Position numbers and translations under genes: made by a program. The notes beneath the pieces are model-generated. The model was not told the DNA's origin, ran no database searches, and was given only the letters and a program-made list of their open reading frames with translations. From contig NZ_BMML01000001.1 of NCBI RefSeq assembly GCF_014645815.1, positions 744,395 to 808,394 of the forward strand: 64,000 bases of DNA. Reading direction: 5' to 3'. Below are positions 11,631-19,907 of this stretch, piece after piece. The first letter of the stretch is position 1, and every line of letters begins with the position of its first letter. The DNA comes from Streptomyces fuscichromogenes (GTDB taxonomy: Bacteria > Actinomycetota > Actinomycetes > Streptomycetales > Streptomycetaceae).

Positions 11631-13019
11631 ATGAACCAGCGGCCCGCGCGCCGCCCCGCACCCCGCCCGCCGGAGGGCACCCCGGCCCCCGCCGAGCTGG
11701 CCAGAATGGCACGCTCCGGCCTGGCCGGCGCGGCCCGCGTCGCCCACTGGGCCGACGCCGCCCTCGGGCCCGGCAGCGACGGCGCGACCGCCGACGGCAA
11801 GGCCACGCTCTCCGACGCGTCCGCCGAACGCGCGTCCGGCGACCTGGGCCTGACCGCCGCTCAGGTCCGCGCCGACTGGGACACCGCCCGCCTCGCCGGC
11901 CTGGTCGAGGTGCACGGCGACAGCGCACGCCCCGGCTGGCGCCTGCGCGCCTGGGACCGCGACGACAGCGCCGTGCTGCGCGGCTGGGTCGCCCTCTTCG
12001 ACGCCTGGTCGCTCGCGCATCCGGAGTCCGCGGAGTTCGAGCCCGCCGCCGTCGCCGAGGTCGTCTCGGCCATGCCCCAGGTGCTCTCCTTCCTCCAGCT
12101 GTCCGCCGGTCCCGTCCCGGTCGAGCAGCTCCTGGACCTGCTGGCGCAGCGGGTCACCGAACTGCGCACCGAGCGCTGCGAGGTCCCCTACGACACGGAG
12201 ACCGGGACCGGGACCGCCCGGCCGCTCGCCGCCGTGCGCTCCGCCGACGCCGACCCGGCGGAGCACGCCCCGTCCGAGGACCCGGCCCCCGCCGACGAGG
12301 CCGAACTCGCCCCCCTCCTCGACTGGGCCCTGTACGCCCTCGCCTCGGTCGGCGCGCTGACCTACGGCGACGGCCAGGCCACCCTCACCCCGCTGGGCAG
12401 CTGGGCGGTCTGGGTCAAGCTGGAGCAGATCTGCGTCGCCGCGCAGAGCCCCGCCGGCAACATCGAGGTCGCCGCCGAGGAGATGCTGCGCGGCTGCGCC
12501 CAGCTGCGCCCCAACGCGGCCCGCGCCGAGTACCGCGCCTGGCTCGCCGCCCGCCCGGTCGGCGGCGCCGTCACCGAACTCGTGGACGCCGCCCGCGGCG
12601 AGGACGCCCTGCTGCGCGGCCTCGCCTTCGAGGCGCTGCGCGTCGTCGGCGCCCCCGCCGAACCCGACGTCCGCGCGGTCGCCGACGAGCCGACCCTGCG
12701 GCCCTACGCCCTGCTCTGGCTGGCCGAGCACGACGGGGTCGACCCCGAGGACGCCCACGAGGTGCTCACCCGGGAAGAGGCGACCTGGCTCTGGGTCGAC
12801 ACGGCCGCCGCGGTCGCCGACCACGGCGAGGCGCCGCTGCTCGTCCGCCACCTGGAGTCAGCGCTCCAGCCGACCGTCCCCGCGCTGCTCGACGAGGTGC
12901 GCGCGGTCGGTCACCCGCGCACCGTGCAGGTCCTGGTCGCGCTCGCCGCCGCCCACCCCGACCCCGCGCTGGCCAAGGCCGTCCGCCGGGCCGCCTTCCA
13001 GGTGCACACCGGCGGCTAG
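11631..13019 (+). CDS. Conserved hypothetical protein, helical, possible N-terminal winged helix
   Basis: I do not recognise this 462-residue protein. It is Ala/Leu/Glu-rich and largely helical. A segment reading LTPLGSWAVWVKLEQICVA and regularly spaced helices after it (ALLRGLAFEALRVV, LRPYALLWLAEH, PLLVRHLESALQP) look like HEAT-type repeats. The early stretch LGLTAAQVRADWDTARLAGLVEVHGDSARPGWRLR resembles a winged-helix unit. The ATG at 11631 was preferred because the 59 codons before it (open to 11454) are Arg/Pro-rich and look non-coding. Neither start has a good ribosome site. The interval 11303-11630 otherwise shows no recognisable feature. Confidence 0.7.
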   Translation: MNQRPARRPAPRPPEGTPAPAELARMARSGLAGAARVAHWADAALGPGSDGATADGKATLSDASAERASGDLGLTAAQVRADWDTARLAGLVEVHGDSARPGWRLRAWDRDDSAVLRGWVALFDAWSLAHPESAEFEPAAVAEVVSAMPQVLSFLQLSAGPVPVEQLLDLLAQRVTELRTERCEVPYDTETGTGTARPLAAVRSADADPAEHAPSEDPAPADEAELAPLLDWALYALASVGALTYGDGQATLTPLGSWAVWVKLEQICVAAQSPAGNIEVAAEEMLRGCAQLRPNAARAEYRAWLAARPVGGAVTELVDAARGEDALLRGLAFEALRVVGAPAEPDVRAVADEPTLRPYALLWLAEHDGVDPEDAHEVLTREEATWLWVDTAAAVADHGEAPLLVRHLESALQPTVPALLDEVRAVGHPRTVQVLVALAAAHPDPALAKAVRRAAFQVHTGG

Positions 13020-13040
13020 CGGCTCAGCCCCCTTGGCGGC

Positions 13041-13454
13041 TCAGACCCCTATCTCCGGGGCGTACGTGCCGAAGCTCCAGATGTTGCCCTCGACGTCCCG
13101 GGCCATGTAGTCCCGCGAACCGTAGTCCTGGTCGGTCGGGGGCATCAGGATCTCGGCGCCGTGGTCCACGGCGCGCTGATGGTGTGCGTCGACGTCGTCC
13201 ACGACGAGGTACACGCCGGTCGGGCCCGCGCCGTCCATCGCCGCGTCGAACCGGCCGCCGCGGCCCTTGGAGCCGAGCATGATCGCGCCGTTGCCCTGCA
13301 CCAGCTCGGCGTGCAGCACCATGCCGTCCTCGCCCTCGTACACCGACAGCTCGGTGAAGCCGAAGGCCTCAGTCAGCTGCTTGATCGCCGCCTTCGCGTC
13401 GGTGTACAGCAGCGACGGATAGATGCTCGGCCGCCCACCACTCGTGCCCGCCAT
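13041..13454 (-). CDS. VOC-family glyoxalase/bleomycin-resistance-like protein
   Basis: A 137-residue protein of the vicinal oxygen chelate superfamily. The fold markers are SIYPSLLYTDAKAAIKQLTEAFGF at the start, VLHAELVQGNGAIMLGS in the middle, VYLVVDDVDAHHQRAVDHGAE, and the end motif SRDYMARDVEGNIWSFGTY. The pattern is that of PhnB-like VOC proteins, whose substrates are mostly unknown. The ATG at 13454 has GAGGGAG eight bases upstream; a GTG nine bases earlier would be too close to that site. It converges on the preceding hypothetical gene with 21 bp between stops. Confidence 0.85.
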   Translation of the reverse strand: MAGTSGGRPSIYPSLLYTDAKAAIKQLTEAFGFTELSVYEGEDGMVLHAELVQGNGAIMLGSKGRGGRFDAAMDGAGPTGVYLVVDDVDAHHQRAVDHGAEILMPPTDQDYGSRDYMARDVEGNIWSFGTYAPEIGV

Positions 13455-13570
13455 CCCGATCACTCCCTCGTGTACCGGTCCCCCGAAAGCCGTCGTTCCG
13501 GCCTGGTCCCCAGTCTTGCACCCGGCACTGACAACGTCCCCGGTCCGTAACGTCGTTGCAGGTCAGCGGC

Positions 13571-14461
13571 TCACCGGAAGGTGTTGCAGCGGGCCATGTC
13601 CCCGCTCCGGTAGCCCTGGTAGAACCACTGCTGCCGCTGCCGCGCCGACCCGTGCGTCCAGGTCTCCGGCGTCACCCGCCCCTGGAACCTCTCCTGGATC
13701 CGGTCGTCGCCCACGGCGGCCGCCGCGTCCAGCCCGTCCTGGATGTCCGCGGCCGTCAGGCTGGTGATCAGCGGCCGGCCGGTCGACTCGTCCTTCGTCG
13801 TGGTGGCGTGGTGCGCCCACACCCCGGCGTAGCAGTCGGCCTGCAGCTCCACCCGTACCGCATTGCTGTTCACACCGGTCAGGTTGTCCCGCGACCTGCT
13901 CAACGTGCCCATCAGGTCCTGCACATGGTGCCCGTACTCGTGTGCCACGACGTACGCCTGGGCGAACGGCCCGCCGCTCGCCCCGAACTTGGACCGCAGC
14001 TCGTCGAAGAAGCCGAGGTCCAGATAGACCTTCCGGTCGCCCGGACAGTAGAACGGCCCCACCGCCGAGGTGGCCGTCCCGCACGCGGTGCCGACCCGCC
14101 CGCTGAAGAAGACCGTGGGGGCGGCCGTGTAGGTGCCCCGGCGGCGCTGGAACTCCTGCGTCCAGAAGTCCTGCACGCTGTTGACCACCGCCACGATCCG
14201 GCAGTCCTCCTTGCTGTTGGCGTCCAGCCCGGTACGGCAGTTCTGCTGCACCTGCGCCAGCGAGGAGGAGGCGGGCGCGGGCGAGCTGTCCCCGGAGGAG
14301 AGGCCCAGCTGGTCCGGGCCGACACCGAGGAACAGGCCGAGGAGGAGCGCGATCAGGCCGACCAGGCCACCGCCCACGGTCGCCTTCCCGCCCGGGATCC
14401 GGCTGCCTCGCACATCCTGCACCTCGGAGGTGTCCAGGTTCGCGTCGTCGTCGAACTGCAT
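13571..14461 (-). CDS. YpfJ-family neutral zinc metallopeptidase, membrane anchored
   Basis: A 296-residue protein with a single transmembrane segment at about 28-48 (GGGLVGLIALLLGLFLGVG) and an extracytoplasmic zinc peptidase domain. The metal site is VVAHEYGHHVQD near residue 174 (HExxH). The third-ligand region is ELQADCYAGVW, and the family ending WFYQGYRSGDMARCNTF is present. Four or more Cys in the outer domain suggest disulfides. It is a typical full-length YpfJ/COG2321 protein. Its physiological substrate is not known. Confidence 0.93.
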   Translation of the reverse strand: MQFDDDANLDTSEVQDVRGSRIPGGKATVGGGLVGLIALLLGLFLGVGPDQLGLSSGDSSPAPASSSLAQVQQNCRTGLDANSKEDCRIVAVVNSVQDFWTQEFQRRRGTYTAAPTVFFSGRVGTACGTATSAVGPFYCPGDRKVYLDLGFFDELRSKFGASGGPFAQAYVVAHEYGHHVQDLMGTLSRSRDNLTGVNSNAVRVELQADCYAGVWAHHATTTKDESTGRPLITSLTAADIQDGLDAAAAVGDDRIQERFQGRVTPETWTHGSARQRQQWFYQGYRSGDMARCNTFR

Positions 14462-14667
14462 GGGGCACCGCCTTCTGCTCGCACCGTCCCCTGCAACCAC
14501 CTTGCGCCATCGGCGCCGCCACTTCGCGCCGATGCCCGGAGCGACGCCCGAACGGGCGACGTCCCGCCCCGCCCCCGCGTCACGCCCACGGGCCCGCCGC
14601 GGGCGTGGCTACGCTCTGCGCCTGACTTCATGGCACAGGGCGCCCGCGGGCGCCGAAGGGGGGAAGG

Positions 14668-15876
14668 GTGGCCGTCCTGCACCAGGGGAGCACCGATCCC
14701 CCCGCCACCGAATCCCACCCCGAACCCTCCCCGCCGCCCCAGGCGAACCAGCCCCCACCCGCCGGCCGACACCACCCTCCGACCCCCCACCCGAACCACT
14801 CCCCGCCTGCCGTCCCCCACCAGTCCCCGACGGCACACCCGCAACAGCCTCCGGCGGCACACCCGCCGCACTGTCCGCCCGGCCGCCCGGAGCAGTCCTC
14901 GACGGCGCACCCGCAGCAGTCCCTGGCGGCGCACCCGCAGCAGTCCCCGACGGCACCCCCGCCGCACTGTCCGCCCGGCTCCCCGGAGCAGTCCCCGTCG
15001 GCCCGTCCGCAGCAGCCTCGGAGTGCCCGCCCGGAGCAGTCCTCGGCGGTCTGTCTGCCGCACTCTCTGTCCGGCCGCCCGGAGCAGACCCCGTCGGCCC
15101 GTCCGCAGCAGCCTCTGGTCGGCCGCCCGCAGTCGGCCGCGGCCGGTCGGCCGCGGCCCGCTCCGGTCCGTCGGTCGTCGGCGGTTCTCTCCCGCCTCTC
15201 CGGCGCCTTCCTCAAGAGGCTTCTCGGTGCCGCTCTCGGTGTTCTCCTCGCGGGCGCGTTCCTCGTCGTCGGGTACCAGGTCCGGCCCGCCCCCTACGGC
15301 GATCACCTCACCCCCGGTCCGCCCGCGCACACCGCACGCGCGCGTGGCGATGTCGTCGAGGCCTACGACGGGCGGGTCCTGCGGTGGCGGTACGCGCGTG
15401 CGGGCCGCCGTCCGGTCGGCGTGCTGCCCGCGCGCGGGGAGGCGATCGCCCTCTGGGACGACGGACTCGTCACCGACACGGACGGCCGCTCCGTACGCTG
15501 GCACCGTGCCCTGCCCGCGGCCACCGCATGGCTGCGGGCCCGGGGCGGCGCCGGCGTCCTGCGCCCCCTGGGCCACGGCATCCTCGCGGTCGTCACTCCG
15601 GCCCGCATCGCCGCGTACCGCACCGCCGACGGCGACCTGCGCTGGGTGCTGCCCGCCCGGCAGGGCTGCGCGTTCCGCCCCGAGCGTGCCGTACGTCACG
15701 GTGCCGTCCTGCTCGTCGCCCAGCCCTGCGTCCACGGCGCCTGGACCGCGCAGCTGGTCGCCGTGGACGACCTGGGCGGAGTCGCTCCGCACCGCACGCC
15801 GCTGGGCAACGACAGGCCCCGCGCGGGCCGCCCCGAACACCCGCGCACCGAAAAAGCGCTTGCGTCGCCCCGTTAG
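14668..15876 (+). CDS. Membrane protein with proline-rich repetitive N-terminus and beta-propeller-like exterior
   Basis: A 402-residue protein with three parts. Residues 1-165 are a low-complexity Pro/Gln/Ser/His region with degenerate repeats such as HPQQSP, RPEQSS and RPQQP. Residues about 185-210 form one transmembrane helix (LLGAALGVLLAGAFLVVGY). The outer domain looks like PQQ-type propeller blades (VVEAYDGRVLRWRYARAG, ALWDDGLVTDTDGRSVRWHRALP, AYRTADGDLRWVLPARQG). The GTG start has GGGGGGAAGG just upstream. The function is unknown. The N-terminal repeats are also visible at the DNA level and may vary in number among strains. Confidence 0.72.
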   Translation: MAVLHQGSTDPPATESHPEPSPPPQANQPPPAGRHHPPTPHPNHSPPAVPHQSPTAHPQQPPAAHPPHCPPGRPEQSSTAHPQQSLAAHPQQSPTAPPPHCPPGSPEQSPSARPQQPRSARPEQSSAVCLPHSLSGRPEQTPSARPQQPLVGRPQSAAAGRPRPAPVRRSSAVLSRLSGAFLKRLLGAALGVLLAGAFLVVGYQVRPAPYGDHLTPGPPAHTARARGDVVEAYDGRVLRWRYARAGRRPVGVLPARGEAIALWDDGLVTDTDGRSVRWHRALPAATAWLRARGGAGVLRPLGHGILAVVTPARIAAYRTADGDLRWVLPARQGCAFRPERAVRHGAVLLVAQPCVHGAWTAQLVAVDDLGGVAPHRTPLGNDRPRAGRPEHPRTEKALASPR

Positions 15877-15879
15877 ACT
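15874..15879 (+). promoter_or_regulatory. Candidate -10 element (TAGACT) for the ABC-F leader transcript
   Basis: TAGACT overlaps the stop codon of the preceding gene and ends six bases before the ATG of a seven-codon ORF. That spacing would place the transcription start at or just before this ATG, giving a leaderless message. No convincing -35 hexamer is seen at 17-18 bp. Confidence 0.45.
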
Positions 15880-15885
15880 TGGCCC

Positions 15886-15909
15886 ATGGCCATTCTCCTC
15901 GCGCATTAG
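15886..15909 (+). CDS. Seven-residue upstream ORF (MAILLAH) before the ABC-F gene
   Basis: ATG GCC ATT CTC CTC GCG CAT TAG lies 60 bp upstream of the ABC-F ATPase start. It has a -10-like box right before it and no ribosome site, as expected for a leaderless start. Several antibiotic-resistance ABC-F genes are controlled by translated leader peptides, so this could be a sensor of stalled ribosomes. Its use is unproven and the peptide is very short. Confidence 0.4.
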   Translation: MAILLAH

Positions 15910-15968
15910 ACGGCGGGAACGTCCTCAGTCGCCCACCCGTCACTATCCGTACGCTCTGGAGTCTGTCC

Positions 15969-17567
15969 GTGATCTCCGCCTCCGGTATCGAGCTGCGCGC
16001 CGGTGCCCGCATCCTCATCGAGAACGCCACCTTCCGTGTCGCCAAGGGTGACCGCATCGGCCTGGTCGGCCGCAACGGCGCCGGCAAGACCACCCTCACC
16101 AAGGTCCTGGCCGGTGACGGCATCCCCGCCGCGGGCACCGTCACCCGCTCCGGCGAGGTCGGCTACCTCCCGCAGGACCCCCGCACCGGCGACCTCGACG
16201 TCCTCGCCCGTGACCGTGTCCTGTCCGCGCGAGGCCTGGACGTACTGATCCGCAAGATGCGCGAGAACGAGCAGCGCATCGCCAACGGCCAGGGCGCCAC
16301 CCGCGAGAAGGCGCTCAAGCAGTACGAGCGCCAGGAGACCGAGTTCCTCACCAAGGGCGGGTACTCCGCCGAGGCCGAGGCCGCCACCATCGCCGCCGCG
16401 CTCAACCTGCCCGACCGGGTGCTCGGCCAGCCCCTGCACACGCTCTCCGGCGGTCAGCGCCGCCGTATCGAGCTGGCCCGCATCCTCTTCTCCGACGCGG
16501 ACACGCTCCTGCTCGACGAGCCGACCAACCACCTCGACGCGGACTCGATCGTCTGGCTGCGGGACTACCTGAAGACCTACCGCGGCGGCTTCATCGTGAT
16601 CTCCCACGACGTCGACCTGGTCGAGACGGTCGTCAACAAGGTCTTCTACCTGGACGCGAACCGCTCCCAGATCGACGTCTACAACATGGGCTGGAAGCTC
16701 TACCAGCAGCAGCGCGAGGCCGACGAGAAGCGCCGCAAGCGGGAGCGGGCCAACGCCGAGAAGAAGGCCGCGGCACTGCACTCGCAGGCCGACAAGATGC
16801 GGGCCAAGGCCACCAAGACGGTCGCCGCGCAGAACATGGCCCGCCGCGCCGACAAGCTGCTGGCCGGCCTGGACGCCGTCCGCGTCTCCGACAAGGTCGC
16901 CAAGCTCCGTTTCCCGGACCCCGCGCCCTGCGGCAAGACCCCGCTGACCGCCGAGGGCCTGTCGAAGTCGTACGGCTCGCTGGAGATCTTCACCGACGTC
17001 GACCTGGCCATCGACAAGGGGTCGAGGGTCGTCATCCTCGGGCTCAACGGTGCCGGCAAGACCACCCTGCTGCGGCTGCTCGGCGGGGTCGAGCGGCCCG
17101 ACACCGGCGAGGTGATCGAGGGCCACGGCCTCAAGCTCGGCTACTACGCCCAGGAGCACGAGACCCTGGACCCGGAGCGCACGGTCCTGGAGAACATGCG
17201 CTCGTCGGCGCCCGACATGGACCTCGTCGAGGTCCGCAAGGTGCTGGGCTCGTTCCTGTTCTCCGGCGACGACGTGGACAAGCCGGCCGGGGTCCTCTCC
17301 GGCGGTGAGAAGACCCGCCTCGCCCTCGCCACCCTGGTCGTCTCCGCCGCGAACGTCCTGCTCCTGGACGAACCGACCAACAACCTCGACCCCGCCAGCC
17401 GTGAGGAGATCCTCGGCGCCCTGCGCACCTACAAGGGCGCGGTCGTCCTCGTCACCCACGACGAGGGTGCCGTGGAGGCGCTCCAGCCCGAGCGGATCAT
17501 CCTGCTGCCCGACGGCGTCGAGGACCTGTGGGGTGCCGACTACGCGGATCTGGTCGCCCTCGCTTGA
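15969..17567 (+). CDS. ABC-F family ATP-binding protein
   Basis: A 532-residue soluble protein with two ABC domains and no membrane part. Walker A motifs are GRNGAGKTT (residues 34-42) and GLNGAGKTT (near 360). Signature motifs are LSGGQRRRIEL and LSGGEKTRLAL, and Walker B/D-loop blocks are LLLDEPTNHLD and LLLDEPTNNLD. A charged helical linker (QQREADEKRRKRERANAEKK) lies between the domains, as in ABC-F translation factors that act on the ribosomal E site. It is a housekeeping-type streptomycete ABC-F; a role in drug resistance cannot be claimed. The GTG at 15969 matches the family start VISASGIELRAGAR. Confidence 0.93.
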   Translation: MISASGIELRAGARILIENATFRVAKGDRIGLVGRNGAGKTTLTKVLAGDGIPAAGTVTRSGEVGYLPQDPRTGDLDVLARDRVLSARGLDVLIRKMRENEQRIANGQGATREKALKQYERQETEFLTKGGYSAEAEAATIAAALNLPDRVLGQPLHTLSGGQRRRIELARILFSDADTLLLDEPTNHLDADSIVWLRDYLKTYRGGFIVISHDVDLVETVVNKVFYLDANRSQIDVYNMGWKLYQQQREADEKRRKRERANAEKKAAALHSQADKMRAKATKTVAAQNMARRADKLLAGLDAVRVSDKVAKLRFPDPAPCGKTPLTAEGLSKSYGSLEIFTDVDLAIDKGSRVVILGLNGAGKTTLLRLLGGVERPDTGEVIEGHGLKLGYYAQEHETLDPERTVLENMRSSAPDMDLVEVRKVLGSFLFSGDDVDKPAGVLSGGEKTRLALATLVVSAANVLLLDEPTNNLDPASREEILGALRTYKGAVVLVTHDEGAVEALQPERIILLPDGVEDLWGADYADLVALA

Positions 17568-17667
17568 TCGAATGCCTGATCCACTGGCTATGGATCATTC
17601 GGCCTATCGGTGATCCATCATCTGTGTGAGATCTCCTCGTATCGAGGTGTGTCCTACATCGAATTTC

Positions 17668-17700
17668 CGGCCGATCCCTTTGTCGACAAGGGATCGGCCG
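17668..17700 (+). terminator. Perfect 13-bp hairpin terminator after the ABC-F gene
   Basis: CGGCCGATCCCTT (17668-17680) pairs with AAGGGATCGGCCG (17688-17700) around a seven-base loop, 100 bp past the ABC-F stop, and is followed by a pyrimidine-rich CTTTCCGCTCC. The rest of the 17,568-17,902 gap is less GC-rich than its surroundings and contains no convincing gene. Confidence 0.8.
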
Positions 17701-17841
17701 CTTTCCGCTCCTGACCTGCTATTTCGCGGGAGAACCCGTTCGGAATCATGGACGGCTCTCGGCGGAATGACAGATTCCGCATGTGGGGACGCGCTCCTGT
17801 CGTCACAACGATGTCTCACGGACCTTGCCGAATGGGTGGCC

Positions 17842-17862
17842 ATCACGCCCCGGAGGGGTGAT
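17842..17862. promoter_or_regulatory. Inverted repeat upstream of the HTH gene (possible operator)
   Basis: ATCACGCCCC (17842-17851) and GGGGTGAT (17855-17862) form an inverted repeat with one bulged base, 40 bp before the start of a small helix-turn-helix gene. It could be an autoregulatory site or simply a leader hairpin. Confidence 0.35.
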
Positions 17863-17902
17863 CATGAGGGGACCAGAGCGCACTTCCCATGAGGAGGCAC
17901 GG

Positions 17903-18121
17903 GTGGCCGAGACTCTGAAGAAGGGCAGCCGGGTAACCGGCGCCGCGCGCGACAAGCTCGCGGCAGACCTGAAGAAGAAGTACGACTCCGGTGCGAGCAT
18001 TCGGGCACTGGCCGAGGAAACCGGCCGCTCGTATGGCTTCGTCCACCGGATGCTCAGCGAGTCGGGTGTCACGCTGCGTGGGCGTGGCGGGGCGACGCGG
18101 GGCAAGAAAGCCTCGTCCTGA
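17903..18121 (+). CDS. Small helix-turn-helix protein
   Basis: A 72-residue basic protein. Residues 14-60 contain a resolvase/Hin-like helix-turn-helix: AADLKKKYDSGASIRALAEETGRSYGFVHRMLSESG. The C-terminal tail, RGRGGATRGKK, is rich in Gly, Arg and Lys and should contact DNA non-specifically. The GTG at 17903 was chosen because GAGGAGG lies five bases upstream; the ATG at 17864 has no such site. Proteins of this size and pattern are widely conserved in streptomycetes, but I know no assigned target. Confidence 0.85.
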   Translation: MAETLKKGSRVTGAARDKLAADLKKKYDSGASIRALAEETGRSYGFVHRMLSESGVTLRGRGGATRGKKASS

Positions 18122-18151
18122 CCCCGGGCGGCCCATCGGCTTCGATGGTGG

Positions 18152-18183
18152 CCACCCGGTCGGTCGACTGATCGACCGGGTGG
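18152..18183 (+). terminator. Hairpin terminator after the HTH gene
   Basis: CCACCCGGTCG (18152-18162) and CGACCGGGTGG (18173-18183) form an 11-bp stem with a ten-base loop, 30 bp past the stop of the HTH gene and before the enoyl-CoA hydratase promoter region. Confidence 0.65.
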
Positions 18184-18249
18184 TTACTGTGCAGTCACTT
18201 AGCATGCCGTACGGCAATGCGTGATGACCGCACACATCGGAGGCGCCCC

Positions 18250-19053
18250 ATGGCTTCGCCCGACCAGGACCTCGCTCCTGTTCTCGACAAGGACGGCGTA
18301 CGGCTCACCGTCGACGACGCGCTCGCCACGGTGACGCTGACCAATCCGGCCAAGCGCAACGCCCAGAGCCCCGCACTGTGGCGGGCGTTGGCCGAGGCCG
18401 GGCGGTCGCTGCCGGGGTCGGTCCGGGTCGTCGTGCTGCGCGGTGAGGGCCAGTCCTTCTCCGCGGGTCTCGACCGGCAGATGTTCACGCCGGAAGGGAT
18501 CCCGGGCGAGCCGACCTTCATCGAGCTCGCGCGTCGCGACGACGCCGAGCTCGACGCGAGCATCGCCGAGTACCAGGAGGCGTTCACCTGGTGGCGGCGC
18601 AACGACGTCGTGTCGATCGCCGCCGTGCAGGGACACGCCATCGGGGCCGGCTTCCAGCTGGCCCTCGCGTGTGACCTGCGCGTCGTCGCGGACGACGTGC
18701 AGTTCGCCATGCGCGAGACGAGCCTGGGCCTGGTGCCGGACCTGACCGGCACGCACCCGCTCGTCTCCCTGGTGGGCTACGCCCGCGCGCTGGAGATCTG
18801 CGCGACCGGACGCTCCGTCCAGGCCGAGGAGGCGGTCGCGTCCGGGCTGGCGAGCGTCGCCGTGCCGGTGGGCGAACTCGACGCGGCGGTACGGGACCTG
18901 GCCGGCGCGCTGCTGGCCGCGCCGCGTGATGCGGTGGTGGAGACGAAGGCCTTGCTGCGTGGTGCGGGTGGTCGTACGTATGACGAGCAGCGGGCTGCTG
19001 AGCGGCAGGCGCAGGCTCGGCGGCTGCGTGACCTGGCGGGGGTGGGCGAGTAG
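18250..19053 (+). CDS. Enoyl-CoA hydratase/isomerase family protein
   Basis: A 267-residue crotonase-fold protein. The oxyanion-hole segments are GEGQSFSAGLDRQMF and VQGHAIGAGFQLALACDLRV, followed by FAMRETSLGLVPDLTGTHPLVSLVG, where catalytic acid residues normally sit. It should hydrate or isomerise an acyl-CoA, but the exact substrate cannot be assigned. The ATG at 18250 has CGGAGG six bases upstream and was preferred to the ATG at 18217. It is monocistronic and converges on the next gene. Confidence 0.9.
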   Translation: MASPDQDLAPVLDKDGVRLTVDDALATVTLTNPAKRNAQSPALWRALAEAGRSLPGSVRVVVLRGEGQSFSAGLDRQMFTPEGIPGEPTFIELARRDDAELDASIAEYQEAFTWWRRNDVVSIAAVQGHAIGAGFQLALACDLRVVADDVQFAMRETSLGLVPDLTGTHPLVSLVGYARALEICATGRSVQAEEAVASGLASVAVPVGELDAAVRDLAGALLAAPRDAVVETKALLRGAGGRTYDEQRAAERQAQARRLRDLAGVGE

Positions 19054-19056
19054 CGA

Positions 19057-19105
19057 CCCCGCAAGGGGCGCGGGGAACTGCGCGACCAGCCCCCACCGGC
19101 CCGCA
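19057..19105. repeat. Streptomyces-type intergenic repeat, copy 1
   Basis: The segment has the common streptomycete intergenic pattern CCCCGCAAGGGGCGCGGGG, then AACTGCGCGACCAGCC, then CCCACC and GGCCCGCA. It lies between the converging stops at 19,053 and 19,125. Related copies lie at 22,152-22,228 and 44,489-44,557. The GC hairpin and placement suggest a two-way terminator. Confidence 0.75.
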
Positions 19106-19124
19106 TGTCTGGCACAACCGGCAG

Positions 19125-19820
19125 TCAACCGACAGCTGTCACCACCAGCGTCACCGTCGGCTGATCGTCCACCACCTCGCCGACCGCCGTACGGACCCGC
19201 CGGGCCACCTCCACGGCCCGCGGGCCGTCCGTCACCGCCACCTCCACCCGCACATGCCGGCGCGGCAGCGCGGTCTCGAAGTGCACCTCGCGGCTCAGTG
19301 CCCCCGTCACCCGCGCCACCCCCGGCACCGCCAGCGCCGCCGCCGTCACCCGGGCCCCCTCGGGATCCGTCCCCTCCCGGACCGACGGCGGCCGGGGCGC
19401 CCGTACGGCCGCTGCCGCCCCCGGCTCCTCCGTCAGCAGGTCGGTCACCCGCAGGTCCACCTCGGTGACCGCCAGTCCGAGCCCCGCCGTGGCTGCCGCC
19501 AGTGCCCGGCGCAGCCGGGACGCCGTCGTCGGCAGGGGCTCGGCGGCCGTCGCCGCGAAGTCCGCGGACAGCCGCAGCGGCCCCGGCGGTACCGCGCCGG
19601 GCGGTGCCGGTACGACCGCCTCCGCCACGTCCGTTGGATCGGCCAGGGCGATCCGTACCGCCCCCAGCCGTACCCCTGCTACCCCGGCCGCCGCCCGCCG
19701 CAGGACGGCGTCCGCCGCCGCCTCCGTGAGCCATGCCCCGTCCTGCGCCCCGCCCAGCGGCAGGAGCCTCCCGGAGCCCAGCAGGTGCCGTACCGTGTCT
19801 GTCCGTCGGTCCGCCGTCAT
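19125..19820 (-). CDS. Conserved actinobacterial protein, divergent partner of the Asp23 operon
   Basis: A 231-residue Ala/Val-rich cytoplasmic protein without membrane segments. Its C-terminal third reads PGVARVTGALSREVHFETALPRRHVRVEVAVTDGPRAVEVARRVRTAVGEVV, which resembles the beta-alpha-beta layout of Asp23/Gls24 domains. It is divergently arranged with an Asp23 operon 87 bp away, which supports a related role in envelope homeostasis. Some databases give this family a misleading viral P10 name, which I would not follow. An alternative ATG lies 18 bases upstream. Confidence 0.75.
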   Translation of the reverse strand: MTADRRTDTVRHLLGSGRLLPLGGAQDGAWLTEAAADAVLRRAAAGVAGVRLGAVRIALADPTDVAEAVVPAPPGAVPPGPLRLSADFAATAAEPLPTTASRLRRALAAATAGLGLAVTEVDLRVTDLLTEEPGAAAAVRAPRPPSVREGTDPEGARVTAAALAVPGVARVTGALSREVHFETALPRRHVRVEVAVTDGPRAVEVARRVRTAVGEVVDDQPTVTLVVTAVG

Positions 19821-19907
19821 TGCTCCAGCCTGCCGCATCTTCGGGGCACGACAGGACATCCGCACGTACCGTGGTCGCAGGACGACCACGGGAAGGGACG
19901 CACGGCG

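Noticed and set aside
11381..13282. 633-residue plus-strand frame over the hypothetical gene at 11631
   Set aside because: Its product is almost only Arg, Pro, Ala and Gly, and it continues through the VOC gene on the opposite strand. The frame of the 462-residue protein has normal composition.
13556..16051. Long plus-strand frame over the zinc peptidase and proline-rich genes
   Set aside because: Low-complexity Pro/Ser/Arg product with no motif; it crosses real genes in other frames.
17604..17892. Two opposite frames (80 and 88 residues) between the ABC-F and HTH genes
   Set aside because: No motif, no ribosome site, and both cross the hairpin terminator at 17668-17700.
18217..18249. Upstream ATG start for the enoyl-CoA hydratase
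   Set aside because: It adds a basic RDDRTHRRRP lead and has no ribosome site, while the ATG at 18250 has CGGAGG at the right distance.
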